Source: Dehalococcoidia bacterium UBA2588 (lineage in GTDB: Bacteria; Chloroflexota; Dehalococcoidia; Lucifugimonadales; UBA3495). Taken from it: a DNA stretch of 20,743 bases. The stretch is taken from contig DDKW01000032.1 of assembly GCA_002339805.1 (NCBI GenBank), forward strand, positions 1 through 20,743. Reading direction: 5' to 3'. Of the stretch, positions 8,201 to 15,647 are shown piece after piece; position 1 is the stretch's first letter; the number at the start of each line of letters is the position of its first letter. A program made the position numbers and the translations under genes. The notes under the pieces were generated by a model. The model did not search any database. It was not told where the DNA came from and saw nothing but the letters and a program-made list of their open reading frames with translations.

Positions 8201-8590
8201 TTATTTACCGCCAGATTTCCTGCCGCGACCGGCTACAGTACGTTTAACGCCTTTTCGTGATCTAGCATTAGTCTTAGTTCTTTGACCGTTTACTGGAAGC
8301 CCTCTTCTGTGTCTTAAGCCTTTGTAAGTTCCAATATCAATCAATCGCCTGATGTTTTGCTGAACTTCTCTCCTAAGATCTCCTTCGACTAAGTATTCTT
8401 TGTCTACTATTTCTCTGATTCTATCTATTTGAAGTTCGTCTAGTTCGTTCATTCTAGGAGGGGTCACAGGATCTAGCTGAGCTTTTTCTATGATCTCAGC
8501 AGCCATGCGTGGTCCTATCCCATATATACTCGTTAGAGCTATATGAGCTCGTTTTCTATCAGGGACGTCTACACCGGATATTCTTACCAT
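8201..8590 (-). CDS. rpsM: 30S ribosomal protein S13
   Basis: S13 lies in the small-subunit head, forms bridges with L5 and touches P-site tRNA. The 129-residue product begins [20 protein letters not shown] and has the helix-hairpin-helix-like [10 protein letters not shown]. It ends with the basic tail region [20 protein letters not shown] and RGRKSGGK, which contacts tRNA in known structures. The gene follows rpmJ by 13 bases, and AGGAG-like sequence lies upstream of the ATG at 8590. Confidence 0.98.
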   Translation of the reverse strand: MVRISGVDVPDRKRAHIALTSIYGIGPRMAAEIIEKAQLDPVTPPRMNELDELQIDRIREIVDKEYLVEGDLRREVQQNIRRLIDIGTYKGLRHRRGLPVNGQRTKTNARSRKGVKRTVAGRGRKSGGK

Positions 8591-8603
8591 TTATTTTCTC
8601 CTA

Positions 8604-8717
8604 TTATCCTTGTCTTTGAGAGTGTCGTCGATTTGTACATATAATCCGCACGACTCTTTTTCTTTTTATTATCCTGCAATTATCGCAGCGTTTTTTTACT
8701 GATGCGCTTACTTTCAT
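8604..8717 (-). CDS. rpmJ: 50S ribosomal protein L36
   Basis: This 37-codon gene was found by translating the gap between infA and rpsM on the minus strand. It reads [20 protein letters not shown] and continues to HSQRQG followed by TAA. L36 is the smallest large-subunit protein and stabilises the 23S rRNA core near the peptidyl transferase region. The zinc ligands of the C+ form are all there: Cys11, Cys14, Cys27 and His32. The position between infA and rpsM is the classic one. Codon positions and the absence of any internal stop make it a secure call despite the small size. Confidence 0.97.
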   Translation of the reverse strand: MKVSASVKKRCDNCRIIKRKRVVRIICTNRRHSQRQG

Positions 8718-8729
8718 TTTGTCCTTCTA

Positions 8730-8948
8730 CTATTTGAATCGGTAGGTTATTCTACCTCGAGTTAAATCGTAGGGAGATAATTCTACCAGAACTCTGTCTC
8801 CAGGCAAAACCCTAATAAAATTCATACGTATTTTCCCTGATACATGAGCTAATATTTCGTGTTCATTAGGCAGTTCCACTCGAAACATTCCATTTGGAAG
8901 TGCTTCATTTACTTGAGCTTCTACCTCTATCGCTTCTTTTTTTGCCAT
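8730..8948 (-). CDS. infA: Translation initiation factor IF-1
   Basis: IF-1 blocks the ribosomal A site during initiation and works with IF-2 and IF-3. The 72 residues form a single S1-like OB fold, with typical blocks [38 protein letters not shown], and the C-terminal [16 protein letters not shown]. The ATG at 8948 is not preceded by a strong Shine-Dalgarno sequence, but no better start fits the family N-terminus. It sits 23 bases after map and 12 bases before rpmJ, the common order in Gram-positive-like spc-alpha operons. Confidence 0.98.
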   Translation of the reverse strand: MAKKEAIEVEAQVNEALPNGMFRVELPNEHEILAHVSGKIRMNFIRVLPGDRVLVELSPYDLTRGRITYRFK

Positions 8949-8971
8949 TATTACAATCCGTTCTCGTCCTT

Positions 8972-9775
8972 TTATTCGTTCACAGTAAGTATTTCTGGTC
9001 CATTTTCTGTGATAGCAATGGTATGTTCATGATGACTAGATACCGAGTAATCAGCCGTTATTACTGTCCATTGATCATCTAGGACCAGCGTTTCGGCAGT
9101 TCCTAGGTTAAACATTGGTTCGATAGCGATACACATTCCAGCCTTCAACATGATACCACGTCCTACCTTCCCATAATTAGGGACTTGGGGTTCTTCATGT
9201 AAGAAACGCCCTACCCCGTGGCCTGTGTAGCCTCTTACTAATCCGTATCCATGTTTTTCTGAGATTTCTTGGACTGCTGCTCCTATGTCGCCAATCCGAT
9301 TGCCTATTTGAGCCTGTGCTATCCCTGCGTATAATGCCTCTCTGGTAATACTGCTTAGTTGTTCTATCTCAGGTTCTATTGTGCCTACTGCTAAAGAAAG
9401 GGCTGAATCGCCTATAAATCCATTTATGGTTGCTCCGCAGTCGACTTTGAATAGATCTCCTTCTTCGAGTACTCTATTGCCAGGAATACCATGGACTATT
9501 TCTTCATTGACGGAAGCACATATCGTTCCAGGGAATCCCATATAACCTTTAAATGCGGGTTTTGCTCCCAAACTCCGGATCTCTTTTTCGGCGATTCTGT
9601 CTAATTCTTTGGTGGTGATACCAGGTACTACAGCGGTTCTTAATTTTTTTAAAGCAGCTCCAGTAATCTGTCCAGCTAGTCGCATGTGTTCTAGCTCTTG
9701 ACGAGATTTTATATGAATGCCTCCGGTATGCTGAGAGGGAGTATTAGAAGCGGTTTGAATCGGTTTGTTGTTCAT
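8972..9775 (-). CDS. map: Methionine aminopeptidase, type I
   Basis: This enzyme removes the initiator methionine from nascent proteins. All metal and catalytic residues of the family can be placed in the 267-residue sequence: His95 (EEIVHGIPG), Asp112 (KVDCGA), Asp123 (GFIGDSA), His186 (GYTGHGVGR), Glu219 (AIEPMF) and Glu250 (SSHHEHTIA). The protein starts about 20 residues earlier than the usual IKSxxE start, with a polar Ser/Thr/Asn/Gln-rich leader; no zinc-finger motif is seen in it. The start ATG 9775 follows AAGGAG embedded in the end of adk, with the genes separated by only 2 bases. The adk-map-infA group is a classic part of this operon. Confidence 0.97.
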   Translation of the reverse strand: MNNKPIQTASNTPSQHTGGIHIKSRQELEHMRLAGQITGAALKKLRTAVVPGITTKELDRIAEKEIRSLGAKPAFKGYMGFPGTICASVNEEIVHGIPGNRVLEEGDLFKVDCGATINGFIGDSALSLAVGTIEPEIEQLSSITREALYAGIAQAQIGNRIGDIGAAVQEISEKHGYGLVRGYTGHGVGRFLHEEPQVPNYGKVGRGIMLKAGMCIAIEPMFNLGTAETLVLDDQWTVITADYSVSSHHEHTIAITENGPEILTVNE

Positions 9776-9777
9776 AA

Positions 9778-10425
9778 TTAAAGAACTCCTTCGACTCTTG
9801 TAAAAACTTCATCTACGGTCCCTATACTATCAATTTCTGTTAATAGGTCCTTTTGGTCGTAGTAGTTAAGTATAGGTTTGGTTTCCTGTTCGTAAACATC
9901 TAAACGTCTCTTGATAGCTTCTGGGGCGTCATCAGTTCGCTGATACAGTTCCCCATCGCAAAGGTTGCATGTAGGATCCACATTATCTCCAGATTTATTT
10001 AAGTTATGAGGTGCCTGACACACTTTACACGTATACCTTGTCGACAACCTACGTACTAATTCATCATTAGGTACATTAAAGAACAACACTATGTCCACCG
10101 ATAACTCTTTGGATTCGAGTAAGTTCGATAAAGCATCGGCCTGGACTACGTTTCGTGGAAACCCATCTAATATAAAGCCATGTCCGTTTTCTTTCTTTTC
10201 AAGTTCTTGGGATAACATATTTATTGTTAGCTTGTCGGGAACTAGTTCGCCTGCACTCATATATTTTTGGGCTTCCTTGCCTAGGTCTGTTTCATTTGAT
10301 AGATGTGACCTGAACAGGTCTCCCGTGCTTATGTAAAGGGCGTCTAACTTTTCTCTTAGCATAATTGCTTGAGTACCTTTTCCCGCTCCAGGGGGACCGA
10401 CTAATATGATGTTAGATATATCCAT
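9778..10425 (-). CDS. adk: Adenylate kinase with zinc-binding LID
   Basis: Adenylate kinase equilibrates ATP and AMP with two ADP and so sets the cellular energy charge. The 215-residue protein has the P-loop GPPGAGKGT at 10-18, the AMP-binding LDGFPR (86-91), and the long form of the LID domain. The LID carries two Cys-x2-Cys pairs, Cys133/Cys136 and Cys153/Cys156, the structural zinc site found in Gram-positive and many other bacterial kinases but absent from E. coli Adk. The ATG at 10425 is separated from the secY stop by a single base, so translation is likely coupled to secY. Confidence 0.98.
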   Translation of the reverse strand: MDISNIILVGPPGAGKGTQAIMLREKLDALYISTGDLFRSHLSNETDLGKEAQKYMSAGELVPDKLTINMLSQELEKKENGHGFILDGFPRNVVQADALSNLLESKELSVDIVLFFNVPNDELVRRLSTRYTCKVCQAPHNLNKSGDNVDPTCNLCDGELYQRTDDAPEAIKRRLDVYEQETKPILNYYDQKDLLTEIDSIGTVDEVFTRVEGVL

Positions 10426-10426
10426 A

Positions 10427-11743
10427 TCAGCGCATGAACCCGTCGTAGTCTCGCATCATCAACTGTGATTCCAGCTGTCTTAGTGTATCGAGAGCTACTC
10501 CTACAAGTATGAGTAAGCTTGTGCTAGATAAAGTTAGTGCTTGGACTCCTGTAATTAAAGAAGCGATGTATGGGACTATAGCAACAAATCCCAGGAATAA
10601 GGCTCCTCCCAGAGTTAGTCTTAGTATTACTTTGTTTAAATAGTCTTGAGTCGGTTGACCTGGCCTTATACCAAGTACAAACCCTCCATTTTTTTGAAGG
10701 TTCTCGGCTAATTGTTGCTGCTGGAATACAACCATGGTGTAGAAAAATGTAAACATCACTACAAGCAGGAACACTAGTACCCAGTATAAAGGAGCACCGG
10801 GATTGAAAAGGTCAGCAAAGATTCTTGCTATTGTTCCTACTATACCGGCATTAGTTGCTAAATAATTTGCGATAGTGCCAGGTAGTATAACTATTGAAAA
10901 TGCGAAAATTAATGGAATCATACCAGCTGAATTTATTCTTAAAGGCAAATAGGATGATCCACTTTGCCTATACATTCTTCCGCTTCGGAATACGCTTCTA
11001 CCATATTGCACTGGTATGCGTCTGTGGGCTTCGTTGAACATTACTATCAAGGCTATAATGATTATGCCTATAATCACAAAGAATCCTATGCCTAGTACAT
11101 TGGCTGTGCTTACAAAGCTTTGCGCGATCAAGCCAGGGAATCCTGCTACTATACCAGCGAATATGATTAGTGATATCCCATTACCAATTCCTCGTTCTGT
11201 TATCAGTTCTCCAAGCCATATCAAGAAGATTGTTCCTGCCACCATAGAGATTAGGGCTGCTAACATGGCTATCCCTATAGTTGATCCATCAATTATATTA
11301 CTCTGTCTGAGTAAAGTGATTTGTCCAAAACCTTGGGCTACTGCTATCGGCACTGTGAGCCAGTGAGTTATTTTGTTCATTTTGGCTCTTCCAGATTCAC
11401 CTTCTCTAGATATTTGTTGGAGGGTTGGTATAACGGGTGTCAGCAACTGCATAACAATTGAAGCTGTAATGTACGGGAATACTCCTAGTGCTACTATGCT
11501 CATTCGACTCAATGCTCCGCCACTAAATAAGTCCAAGAATCCTAGGAGTTCGTTATTTTGAAATAAATTATCTAGTCGAGCTTGGTCAATACCTGGTATA
11601 GGTATATAGGCTATGAATCGGTATAGAGCTAATATTCCTAGTGTGAACAATATTTTGTTACGTAAATCTGGGAATTTAAACGCGTCAATTGCCGCTTGAA
11701 GTAAACGAGGGAATTTCCCCGCAGGTGCTTCAGAAGGGATCAT
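10427..11743 (-). CDS. secY: Preprotein translocase subunit SecY
   Basis: SecY forms the protein-conducting channel of the cytoplasmic membrane. The 438 residues give about ten hydrophobic segments. Family hallmarks are YRFIAYIPIPGID at the end of the first segment, ERGIGNGISLIIFAGI (184-198), the RINSAGMIPLIFA block (269-281) and the cytosolic C5 loop with GIRPG at 358-362, where Arg360 matches the SecA/ribosome-contacting Arg357 of E. coli. The ATG at 11743 follows AAGGAG located around the rplO stop with a somewhat long spacer. Placement between rplO and adk is the usual one in the spc operon. Confidence 0.98.
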   Translation of the reverse strand: MIPSEAPAGKFPRLLQAAIDAFKFPDLRNKILFTLGILALYRFIAYIPIPGIDQARLDNLFQNNELLGFLDLFSGGALSRMSIVALGVFPYITASIVMQLLTPVIPTLQQISREGESGRAKMNKITHWLTVPIAVAQGFGQITLLRQSNIIDGSTIGIAMLAALISMVAGTIFLIWLGELITERGIGNGISLIIFAGIVAGFPGLIAQSFVSTANVLGIGFFVIIGIIIIALIVMFNEAHRRIPVQYGRSVFRSGRMYRQSGSSYLPLRINSAGMIPLIFAFSIVILPGTIANYLATNAGIVGTIARIFADLFNPGAPLYWVLVFLLVVMFTFFYTMVVFQQQQLAENLQKNGGFVLGIRPGQPTQDYLNKVILRLTLGGALFLGFVAIVPYIASLITGVQALTLSSTSLLILVGVALDTLRQLESQLMMRDYDGFMR

Positions 11744-11749
11744 AAGATA

Positions 11750-12193
11750 CTAAATCTCCTTGGCTGTTGATCCCGACTTCTCAAGCTTCTCAAGGGCGGT
11801 TTTAGTGAACTTAGTTGCTTCTATGGTGATTTTGTTGGAAAGTTCCCCATTCCCTAAAACTTTGACGGGATGTCTAAGGGTGCTAATGAGACCATGTTCA
11901 AACAATGTTTTATTTGAAATCTCTGTTCCTTCTGGGAACATTTGAAGATCTGACACGTTGACTATTGAATATTGCGTCTTAAATATATTATTGAATCCAC
12001 GCTTCATTGGCAGACCTTTGATTAATGGCAGCTGACCGCCTTCAAATCCAGGTCGCAATGGCTTACCAGAACGTGACTTTTGTCCTTTCATGCCTCTGCC
12101 TGAGTAGCTTCCGTTGCCCGAAGAGTCACCTCTCCCGGCTCTCTTTCGGTTTTTTCTTGCTTTTTCAGCTTGTTGAAGATCGTGTTCTAACAT
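11750..12193 (-). CDS. rplO: 50S ribosomal protein L15
   Basis: L15 is a late-assembly large-subunit protein with a long rRNA-penetrating N-terminal extension. The 147 residues start with a highly basic region, then show RAGRGDSSGNGSYSGRGMKG and GFEGGQLPLIKGLPMKRGF, the glycine- and arginine-rich extension typical for the family. The globular C-terminal half (from about NVSDLQMFPEG) ends with the Lys-rich ALEKLEKSG. The ATG at 12193 lies 9 bases after the rpmD stop, and the gene is followed by secY after 6 bases. Confidence 0.98.
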   Translation of the reverse strand: MLEHDLQQAEKARKNRKRAGRGDSSGNGSYSGRGMKGQKSRSGKPLRPGFEGGQLPLIKGLPMKRGFNNIFKTQYSIVNVSDLQMFPEGTEISNKTLFEHGLISTLRHPVKVLGNGELSNKITIEATKFTKTALEKLEKSGSTAKEI

Positions 12194-12202
12194 TTCAGTT
12201 CC

Positions 12203-12670
12203 TTATTTAGAAGCGCCTAGTTTTTCTTTCAATTCATCTAGAGATTTGGCCCCGAAACTTGGAATGCTTAAGAGTTCAGCATCCGTCATTTGGGATAGTT
12301 GTTCAATAGACGATATTTCGGCTTTATTTAATATGTTCATAGTCCTGACAGAAAGCCCGAGGGTTTCTATTCCATCTTCGCTCGTAGCACTAGTAATAAC
12401 AGGTGTCGAAGGTTCTTCTATAGTCTTTGCTGGAGTGGCCTTCGGAGCCGTATTCTGTTTCTGTGCGGGTTTTTGGGAAGCTTGTGTTTCCGGAACTTCT
12501 TCAACGTGTAATAAATGGATAACTTTGTTAACCATTCCCATAATTGTTGGGCTGTCTTGATGTATAACTGAATGGTGAAGACGCTTTAGTCCTAAGGATT
12601 CTATAACACGCCCCTGCTTACTTGGGAATCCTATACAGCTTTTCTTCCATGTAATTTTTATTTCTGCCAT
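12203..12670 (-). CDS. rpmD: 50S ribosomal protein L30 fused to an RNA polymerase alpha-CTD-like domain
   Basis: L30 is normally about 60 residues; this one is 155. Residues 1-58 are a standard L30 (ITWKKSCIGFPSKQGRVIES, then LGLKRLHHSV and a MVNKVIHLL helix). Residues about 60-98 are a low-complexity linker rich in Pro, Ala, Thr, Gln and Glu. Residues about 101-152 form a helix-hairpin-helix module like the C-terminal domain of the alpha subunit: LGLSVRTMNILNKAEIS, then LLSIPSFGAKSLDELKEKL. By hand alignment about half of 52 residues match the alpha-CTD of rpoA in this window. Residues matching E. coli DNA contacts Arg265, Asn268, Gly296, Lys298, Ser299 and Glu302 are kept (Arg109, Asn112, Gly140, Lys142, Ser143, Glu146); Cys269 is Ile113. 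It is one open frame with a good GAGG before ATG 12670, flanked by normal rpsE and rplO. Confidence 0.93.
   Translation of the reverse strand: MAEIKITWKKSCIGFPSKQGRVIESLGLKRLHHSVIHQDSPTIMGMVNKVIHLLHVEEVPETQASQKPAQKQNTAPKATPAKTIEEPSTPVITSATSEDGIETLGLSVRTMNILNKAEISSIEQLSQMTDAELLSIPSFGAKSLDELKEKLGASK
12215..12370 (-). other. Alpha-CTD-like domain within L30 (residues about 101-152)
   Basis: This segment encodes the extra domain of the L30 fusion. It corresponds to 6238-6393 in rpoA, which encodes residues 267-318 of the alpha subunit. Shared patches include LS-RT-N at the first helix, AEIS/ANIS in the middle and FG-KSL-EL at the DNA-facing hairpin. The two copies lie about 6 kb apart in the same orientation. 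Fusion by duplication of the rpoA 3' end is the simplest origin, but an independent acquisition cannot be excluded. Confidence 0.85.
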
Positions 12671-12679
12671 TTTTCCTCT

Positions 12680-13201
12680 TTAGTTTTCCGAAGGACTCTC
12701 TTGAGATACTTCGGTAGAAGTTTGAGGGGATTTCAGTTTTCTCAATGCTTCTAATGTTGCCTGGATTGTGTTTATGGGATTTCTGGAACCTAATGATTTA
12801 CCAGTGACGTTCCTGACGCCTCCCAGTTCTAGTACTGCTCTCATAACTCCTGCAGCCTTGATACCTGTTCCTTCTCCTGCTGGTTTAATTACAACAATAG
12901 ATCCAGCTTTTTTGACCGTAATATCATGGGGTAATGTGTTACCTTTAAGAGGTATTCGAACAAGGTTCTTTTTGGCTTCAGCTGTAGCTTTGCGTACGGC
13001 ATCTGGGATAGCTATTGCTTTGCCTAAGCCTGCTCCTACTTGTCCGGAGCGATCTCCAACAACTACTAATGCATTAAATCTGAGTCGTCGTCCACCTTTT
13101 ACCACTTTGGAAATACGCCTGGTGTATACGACTCGTTCGATAAATTCAGAATCTCTGTTATTACCATATTGCTGCGAACGATTGTCCGATTGTGTTGTCA
13201 T
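12680..13201 (-). CDS. rpsE: 30S ribosomal protein S5
   Basis: S5 binds 16S rRNA near the mRNA entry and affects fidelity. The 173 residues have the N-terminal RNA-binding domain (RRISKVVKGGRRLRFNALVV, VGDRSGQVGAGLGKA) and the C-terminal fold with KPAGEGTGIKAAGVMRAV and GGVRNVTGKSLGSRNPIN. There is a polar N-terminal leader rich in Asn, Gln and Ser and a Ser/Thr/Gln/Glu-rich C-terminal tail ending PSEN, both longer than in model species and probably disordered. The start ATG 13201 is 20 bases after the rplR stop, and rpmD follows after 9 bases. Confidence 0.98.
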   Translation of the reverse strand: MTTQSDNRSQQYGNNRDSEFIERVVYTRRISKVVKGGRRLRFNALVVVGDRSGQVGAGLGKAIAIPDAVRKATAEAKKNLVRIPLKGNTLPHDITVKKAGSIVVIKPAGEGTGIKAAGVMRAVLELGGVRNVTGKSLGSRNPINTIQATLEALRKLKSPQTSTEVSQESPSEN

Positions 13202-13221
13202 TTAGAAGGCTCCTTAATTGA

Positions 13222-13578
13222 CTAAAATTCTAGTCCGTTCGATCTAGCGGATTCCGCAAGAGCTTTCACTCTTCCGTGGTATTTGTATCCGCCTCTGTCG
13301 AAGACTATGCTAGTTATGCCCTGATCTTTGCATTTTTGAGCTATATTAGCTCCTACTTTTTCGGCAATCTCAGTTTTGTTGTCTCCTGATATAGAACCTT
13401 CAGCACTAGATGAAGACACAAGTGTCTTTCCATTAACGTCATCTATAACTTGGGCATATATATTTTTTGAACTTCTGAATACAGATAATCTGGGCCTATC
13501 TGTGTTTCCGGTTACTTTCTTTCGTAATCGGTTATGCCTAACAACTCTCATTCTTGATGCATTTTTTTCTTTTGACAT
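13222..13578 (-). CDS. rplR: 50S ribosomal protein L18
   Basis: L18 brings 5S rRNA into the large subunit together with L5. The 118-residue protein shows the basic N-terminal region (RMRVVRHNRLRKKVTGN), RPRLSVFRSSKNIYAQVIDD and the C-terminal hallmark FDRGGYKYHGRVKALAESAR ending NGLEF. The length is typical. The gene sits in its standard position between rplF and rpsE, with 21 and 20 bases of spacing respectively, and begins with ATG at 13578. Confidence 0.98.
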   Translation of the reverse strand: MSKEKNASRMRVVRHNRLRKKVTGNTDRPRLSVFRSSKNIYAQVIDDVNGKTLVSSSSAEGSISGDNKTEIAEKVGANIAQKCKDQGITSIVFDRGGYKYHGRVKALAESARSNGLEF

Positions 13579-13599
13579 AGTAATTCTCTTGTTGTTATT

Positions 13600-14181
13600 T
13601 TAAGCAGTTCTTGCTGCTGATTTTCCTGGTTTGAATCTCAAAACTTCGTCTTGGTATTTGATTCCTTTCTCTTTGTAGGCGTTTGGTGGTCGAACTTTTC
13701 GAATCTGTGCCGCAAGTTCCCCGACTTCCTGTTTATCGAGACCCCTGACATGAACCAAGTTATTTCCTTCCACCTCAATAGTTAATCCTTCTGATGGTAA
13801 GATCTCGACAGGATGGCTATATCCAACTGCCAAGCTAACTCCAGCTCCACTTTGCTGAGCTCTGTAACCAACTCCCATTAGTTCTAGTGTTCTCGTATAT
13901 CCATCTGTGACTCCGACTATCGCGTTCTGAATTAAAGATCGCGTTAGCCCGTGAAGTGCATGATGGAATTTTCTGTCACTATACCGTTCAACTATTATTT
14001 GGCCTTCAGTTTCTGTTACTTTCACCTCAGGGTGATACTTCTGAGTGAGTTCGCCTTTGGGTCCTTTAACAGTCACTGCGCCGGTTTTAATTTCGATCGT
14101 CACACCTTGAGGGATAGCTATTGGTCTTCTGCCTATCCTTGATAGCGTTCTAGATTCGGTTGAATTTTCGTTACCAGACAT
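13600..14181 (-). CDS. rplF: 50S ribosomal protein L6
   Basis: L6 lies near the stalk base and supports factor binding. From the chosen ATG at 14181 the protein has 193 residues: a Ser/Thr/Asn/Glu-rich leader of about 13 residues, then SRIGRRPIAIPQGVTIEIK (the usual N-terminus), VKGPKGELTQKYHPEV, and the C-terminal signature VRKVRPPNAYKEKGIKY. An in-frame start further upstream at 14223 would lie inside rpsH and is not supported. GGAGGAG on the minus strand at 14194-14200 is 12 bases before the chosen ATG, a rather long spacing. The gene overlaps the 3' end of rpsH by 11 bases. Confidence 0.95.
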   Translation of the reverse strand: MSGNENSTESRTLSRIGRRPIAIPQGVTIEIKTGAVTVKGPKGELTQKYHPEVKVTETEGQIIVERYSDRKFHHALHGLTRSLIQNAIVGVTDGYTRTLELMGVGYRAQQSGAGVSLAVGYSHPVEILPSEGLTIEVEGNNLVHVRGLDKQEVGELAAQIRKVRPPNAYKEKGIKYQDEVLRFKPGKSAARTA

Positions 14182-14560
14182 AACAGAGCAATTCTCCTCC
14201 GAGACCTTTTTTCCAGGCGTCACGCCCGGTCATTAGGCCTTGTGATGTTGACATTATTGCTAGTCCCAAGCCTCCGTAGAGTCTAGGTATCTCGCCTTTT
14301 TTCACATACACTCTCAAGCCTGGCTTACTTACTCTTTTCAGCCCTTCTATAGTTGATACTCTGTCTGTTTTGTACGAGAGATTTATTTTAATTGTCCCTT
14401 CATTAGACACTTCATATTTATCGATGTATCCGTGTTCTGACAAAATTCTTGCAATTTCAACTTTTAATTTAGATGTAGGAATATTGACGTCAGAATGATT
14501 CATCATTGTGGCGTTTCTTATTCTTGTCAACATATCTGACACAGGGTCTGTTACTGCCAT
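14171..14560 (-). CDS. rpsH: 30S ribosomal protein S8
   Basis: S8 binds helix 21 of 16S rRNA and in E. coli also represses the spc operon. The 129 residues start MAVTDPVSDMLTRIRNATMM and end with the signature STSQGLMTGRDAWKKGLGGE followed by LLCYVW. The final Trp-terminated segment is characteristic. The gene is 9 bases after rpsN, and its end overlaps rplF by 11 bases. Autoregulation by S8 is known in proteobacteria; I see no clear S8-binding RNA mimic in the window. Confidence 0.98.
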   Translation of the reverse strand: MAVTDPVSDMLTRIRNATMMNHSDVNIPTSKLKVEIARILSEHGYIDKYEVSNEGTIKINLSYKTDRVSTIEGLKRVSKPGLRVYVKKGEIPRLYGGLGLAIMSTSQGLMTGRDAWKKGLGGELLCYVW

Positions 14561-14569
14561 TGTTACTCC

Positions 14570-14755
14570 TTACCAGCTAGCTTTGCGTACCCCAGGGAGT
14601 TCCCCTAGGAGTGCCAGCTGTCTGAAACATATTCTACATAGTCCTACGTATCTGATGTACCCACGCGGACGTGAGCATCTGTTACAACGGTTGTATCGTC
14701 TTACAGGATATTTTGGCTCTTTAAGCCATTTTTGCACCATTGCTTTTTTAGCCAA
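14570..14755 (-). CDS. rpsN: 30S ribosomal protein S14, zinc-binding type
   Basis: This is the short, zinc-binding form of S14 (61 residues), located in the small-subunit head. Four cysteines, Cys24/Cys27 and Cys40/Cys43, form two Cys-x2-Cys pairs in [15 protein letters not shown] and [18 protein letters not shown]; the C-terminus is VRKASW. The start codon is TTG at 14755, supported by a strong AGGAGG 7 bases upstream and by the family N-terminus [10 protein letters not shown]. Taking the first ATG instead would remove five conserved residues. The stop of rplE lies 3 bases upstream, and no zinc-free S14 paralogue is in view. Confidence 0.98.
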   Translation of the reverse strand: MAKKAMVQKWLKEPKYPVRRYNRCNRCSRPRGYIRYVGLCRICFRQLALLGELPGVRKASW

Positions 14756-14758
14756 GTT

Positions 14759-15337
14759 TTAACCTCCTGTTTGCCTTACGAAAGGCATTCCAAATAATGT
14801 GATTAGCCGAATAGCTTCTTCGTCAGTTGTTGCCGATGTGTTTATAGTGACTTGTAAGCCTCTGAATTTGTCTATCGAGTTATAATCGATTTCTGGGAAG
14901 ATTATTTGTTCTCGTAATCCCAATGAATAGTTACCCCTTCCATCGAACCCTTTTCGTGCTAACCCTCTAAAGTCTCTGATTCTTGGGAGCGCAGTATTTA
15001 TCAACCGATCAAGGAAGTAATACATTCGGTTACCTCTTAGAGTTACTGAACATCCTATTGGGTTTCCTTCTCGTAACTTGAAATTCGCTATAGATTTTCT
15101 TGCACGGGTAGTAACAGGTTTTTGCCCAGTTATTGTCGTTAGGTCATTTATAGCACTTTCTAACGCTCGTCCATTAGTGAGTGCTTCGCCTAAACCTATG
15201 TTCAAAGATATCTTGATCAACTTAGGTACAGCCATAACACTGTCGTATTCGAATTCCTCTTGCATCGCAGGTATAATTTGCTCTTTATATACCTCTTTCA
15301 GCCTAGGTGCAGTTAGAGTTGTTGGATTACTGGCCAT
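14759..15337 (-). CDS. rplE: 50S ribosomal protein L5
   Basis: L5 binds 5S rRNA and contacts S13 and P-site tRNA from the central protuberance. The 192 residues carry [40 protein letters not shown] and [18 protein letters not shown], followed by [20 protein letters not shown], all typical. The start ATG 15337 has GAGGT 8 bases upstream and lies within the 3' end of rplX, overlapping it by 11 bases. The gene is followed closely by rpsN. Confidence 0.98.
   Translation of the reverse strand: MASNPTTLTAPRLKEVYKEQIIPAMQEEFEYDSVMAVPKLIKISLNIGLGEALTNGRALESAINDLTTITGQKPVTTRARKSIANFKLREGNPIGCSVTLRGNRMYYFLDRLINTALPRIRDFRGLARKGFDGRGNYSLGLREQIIFPEIDYNSIDKFRGLQVTINTSATTDEEAIRLITLFGMPFVRQTGG
14763..14768 (-). 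promoter_or_regulatory. Shine-Dalgarno that sets the TTG start of rpsN
   Basis: A full AGGAGG on the minus strand lies in the end of rplE, 7 bases before TTG 14755. The next ATG is 15 bases further in and too far from this site. Confidence 0.85.
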
Positions 15338-15647
15338 CGTCTATTACCTCGTTGCATTTGGTGCAGAACCTTACTCTTGAACCATCTTCCAGATTACTAG
15401 ATTTTGGTCTCACAGCTTTGCTGCATTTGTTGCAAATTAACATCACGTTAGATACATGTATAGGATTTTCCATTTCTATTTTGCCGGATTGCCTTACATT
15501 AGGTCTGGGTTTGATATGCCGGGTGACCATGTTAACTCCGGACACTACGACTCTGTTTTTTGCAGTCACGAGTCTTTCTACTCGACCAGTTTTACCTTTG
15601 TCTTTACCAGCTATAACTAGGACCATATCTCCAGTCTTAACTGACAT
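15327..15647 (-). CDS. rplX: 50S ribosomal protein L24 with a zinc-ribbon-like insertion
   Basis: L24 is an early assembly protein at the tunnel exit. The 106 residues start with the KOW domain ([20 protein letters not shown]) followed by [16 protein letters not shown]. The C-terminal part contains two Cys-x2-Cys pairs, Cys72/Cys75 (ICNKCSK) and Cys95/Cys98 (FCTKCNE), which probably hold a zinc ion; many L24 proteins keep such pairs, while E. coli has lost them. The acidic end is VIDDGQ. The ATG 15647 overlaps the rplN stop (TAATG) and has GGAGG 7 bases upstream. Confidence 0.97.
   Translation of the reverse strand: MSVKTGDMVLVIAGKDKGKTGRVERLVTAKNRVVVSGVNMVTRHIKPRPNVRQSGKIEMENPIHVSNVMLICNKCSKAVRPKSSNLEDGSRVRFCTKCNEVIDDGQ

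Noticed and set aside
14182..14223. Upstream extension of rplF
   Set aside because: It would deepen the overlap with rpsH, and its residues match no L6 N-terminus; ATG 14181 is preferred even though its GGAGGAG is 12 bases away.
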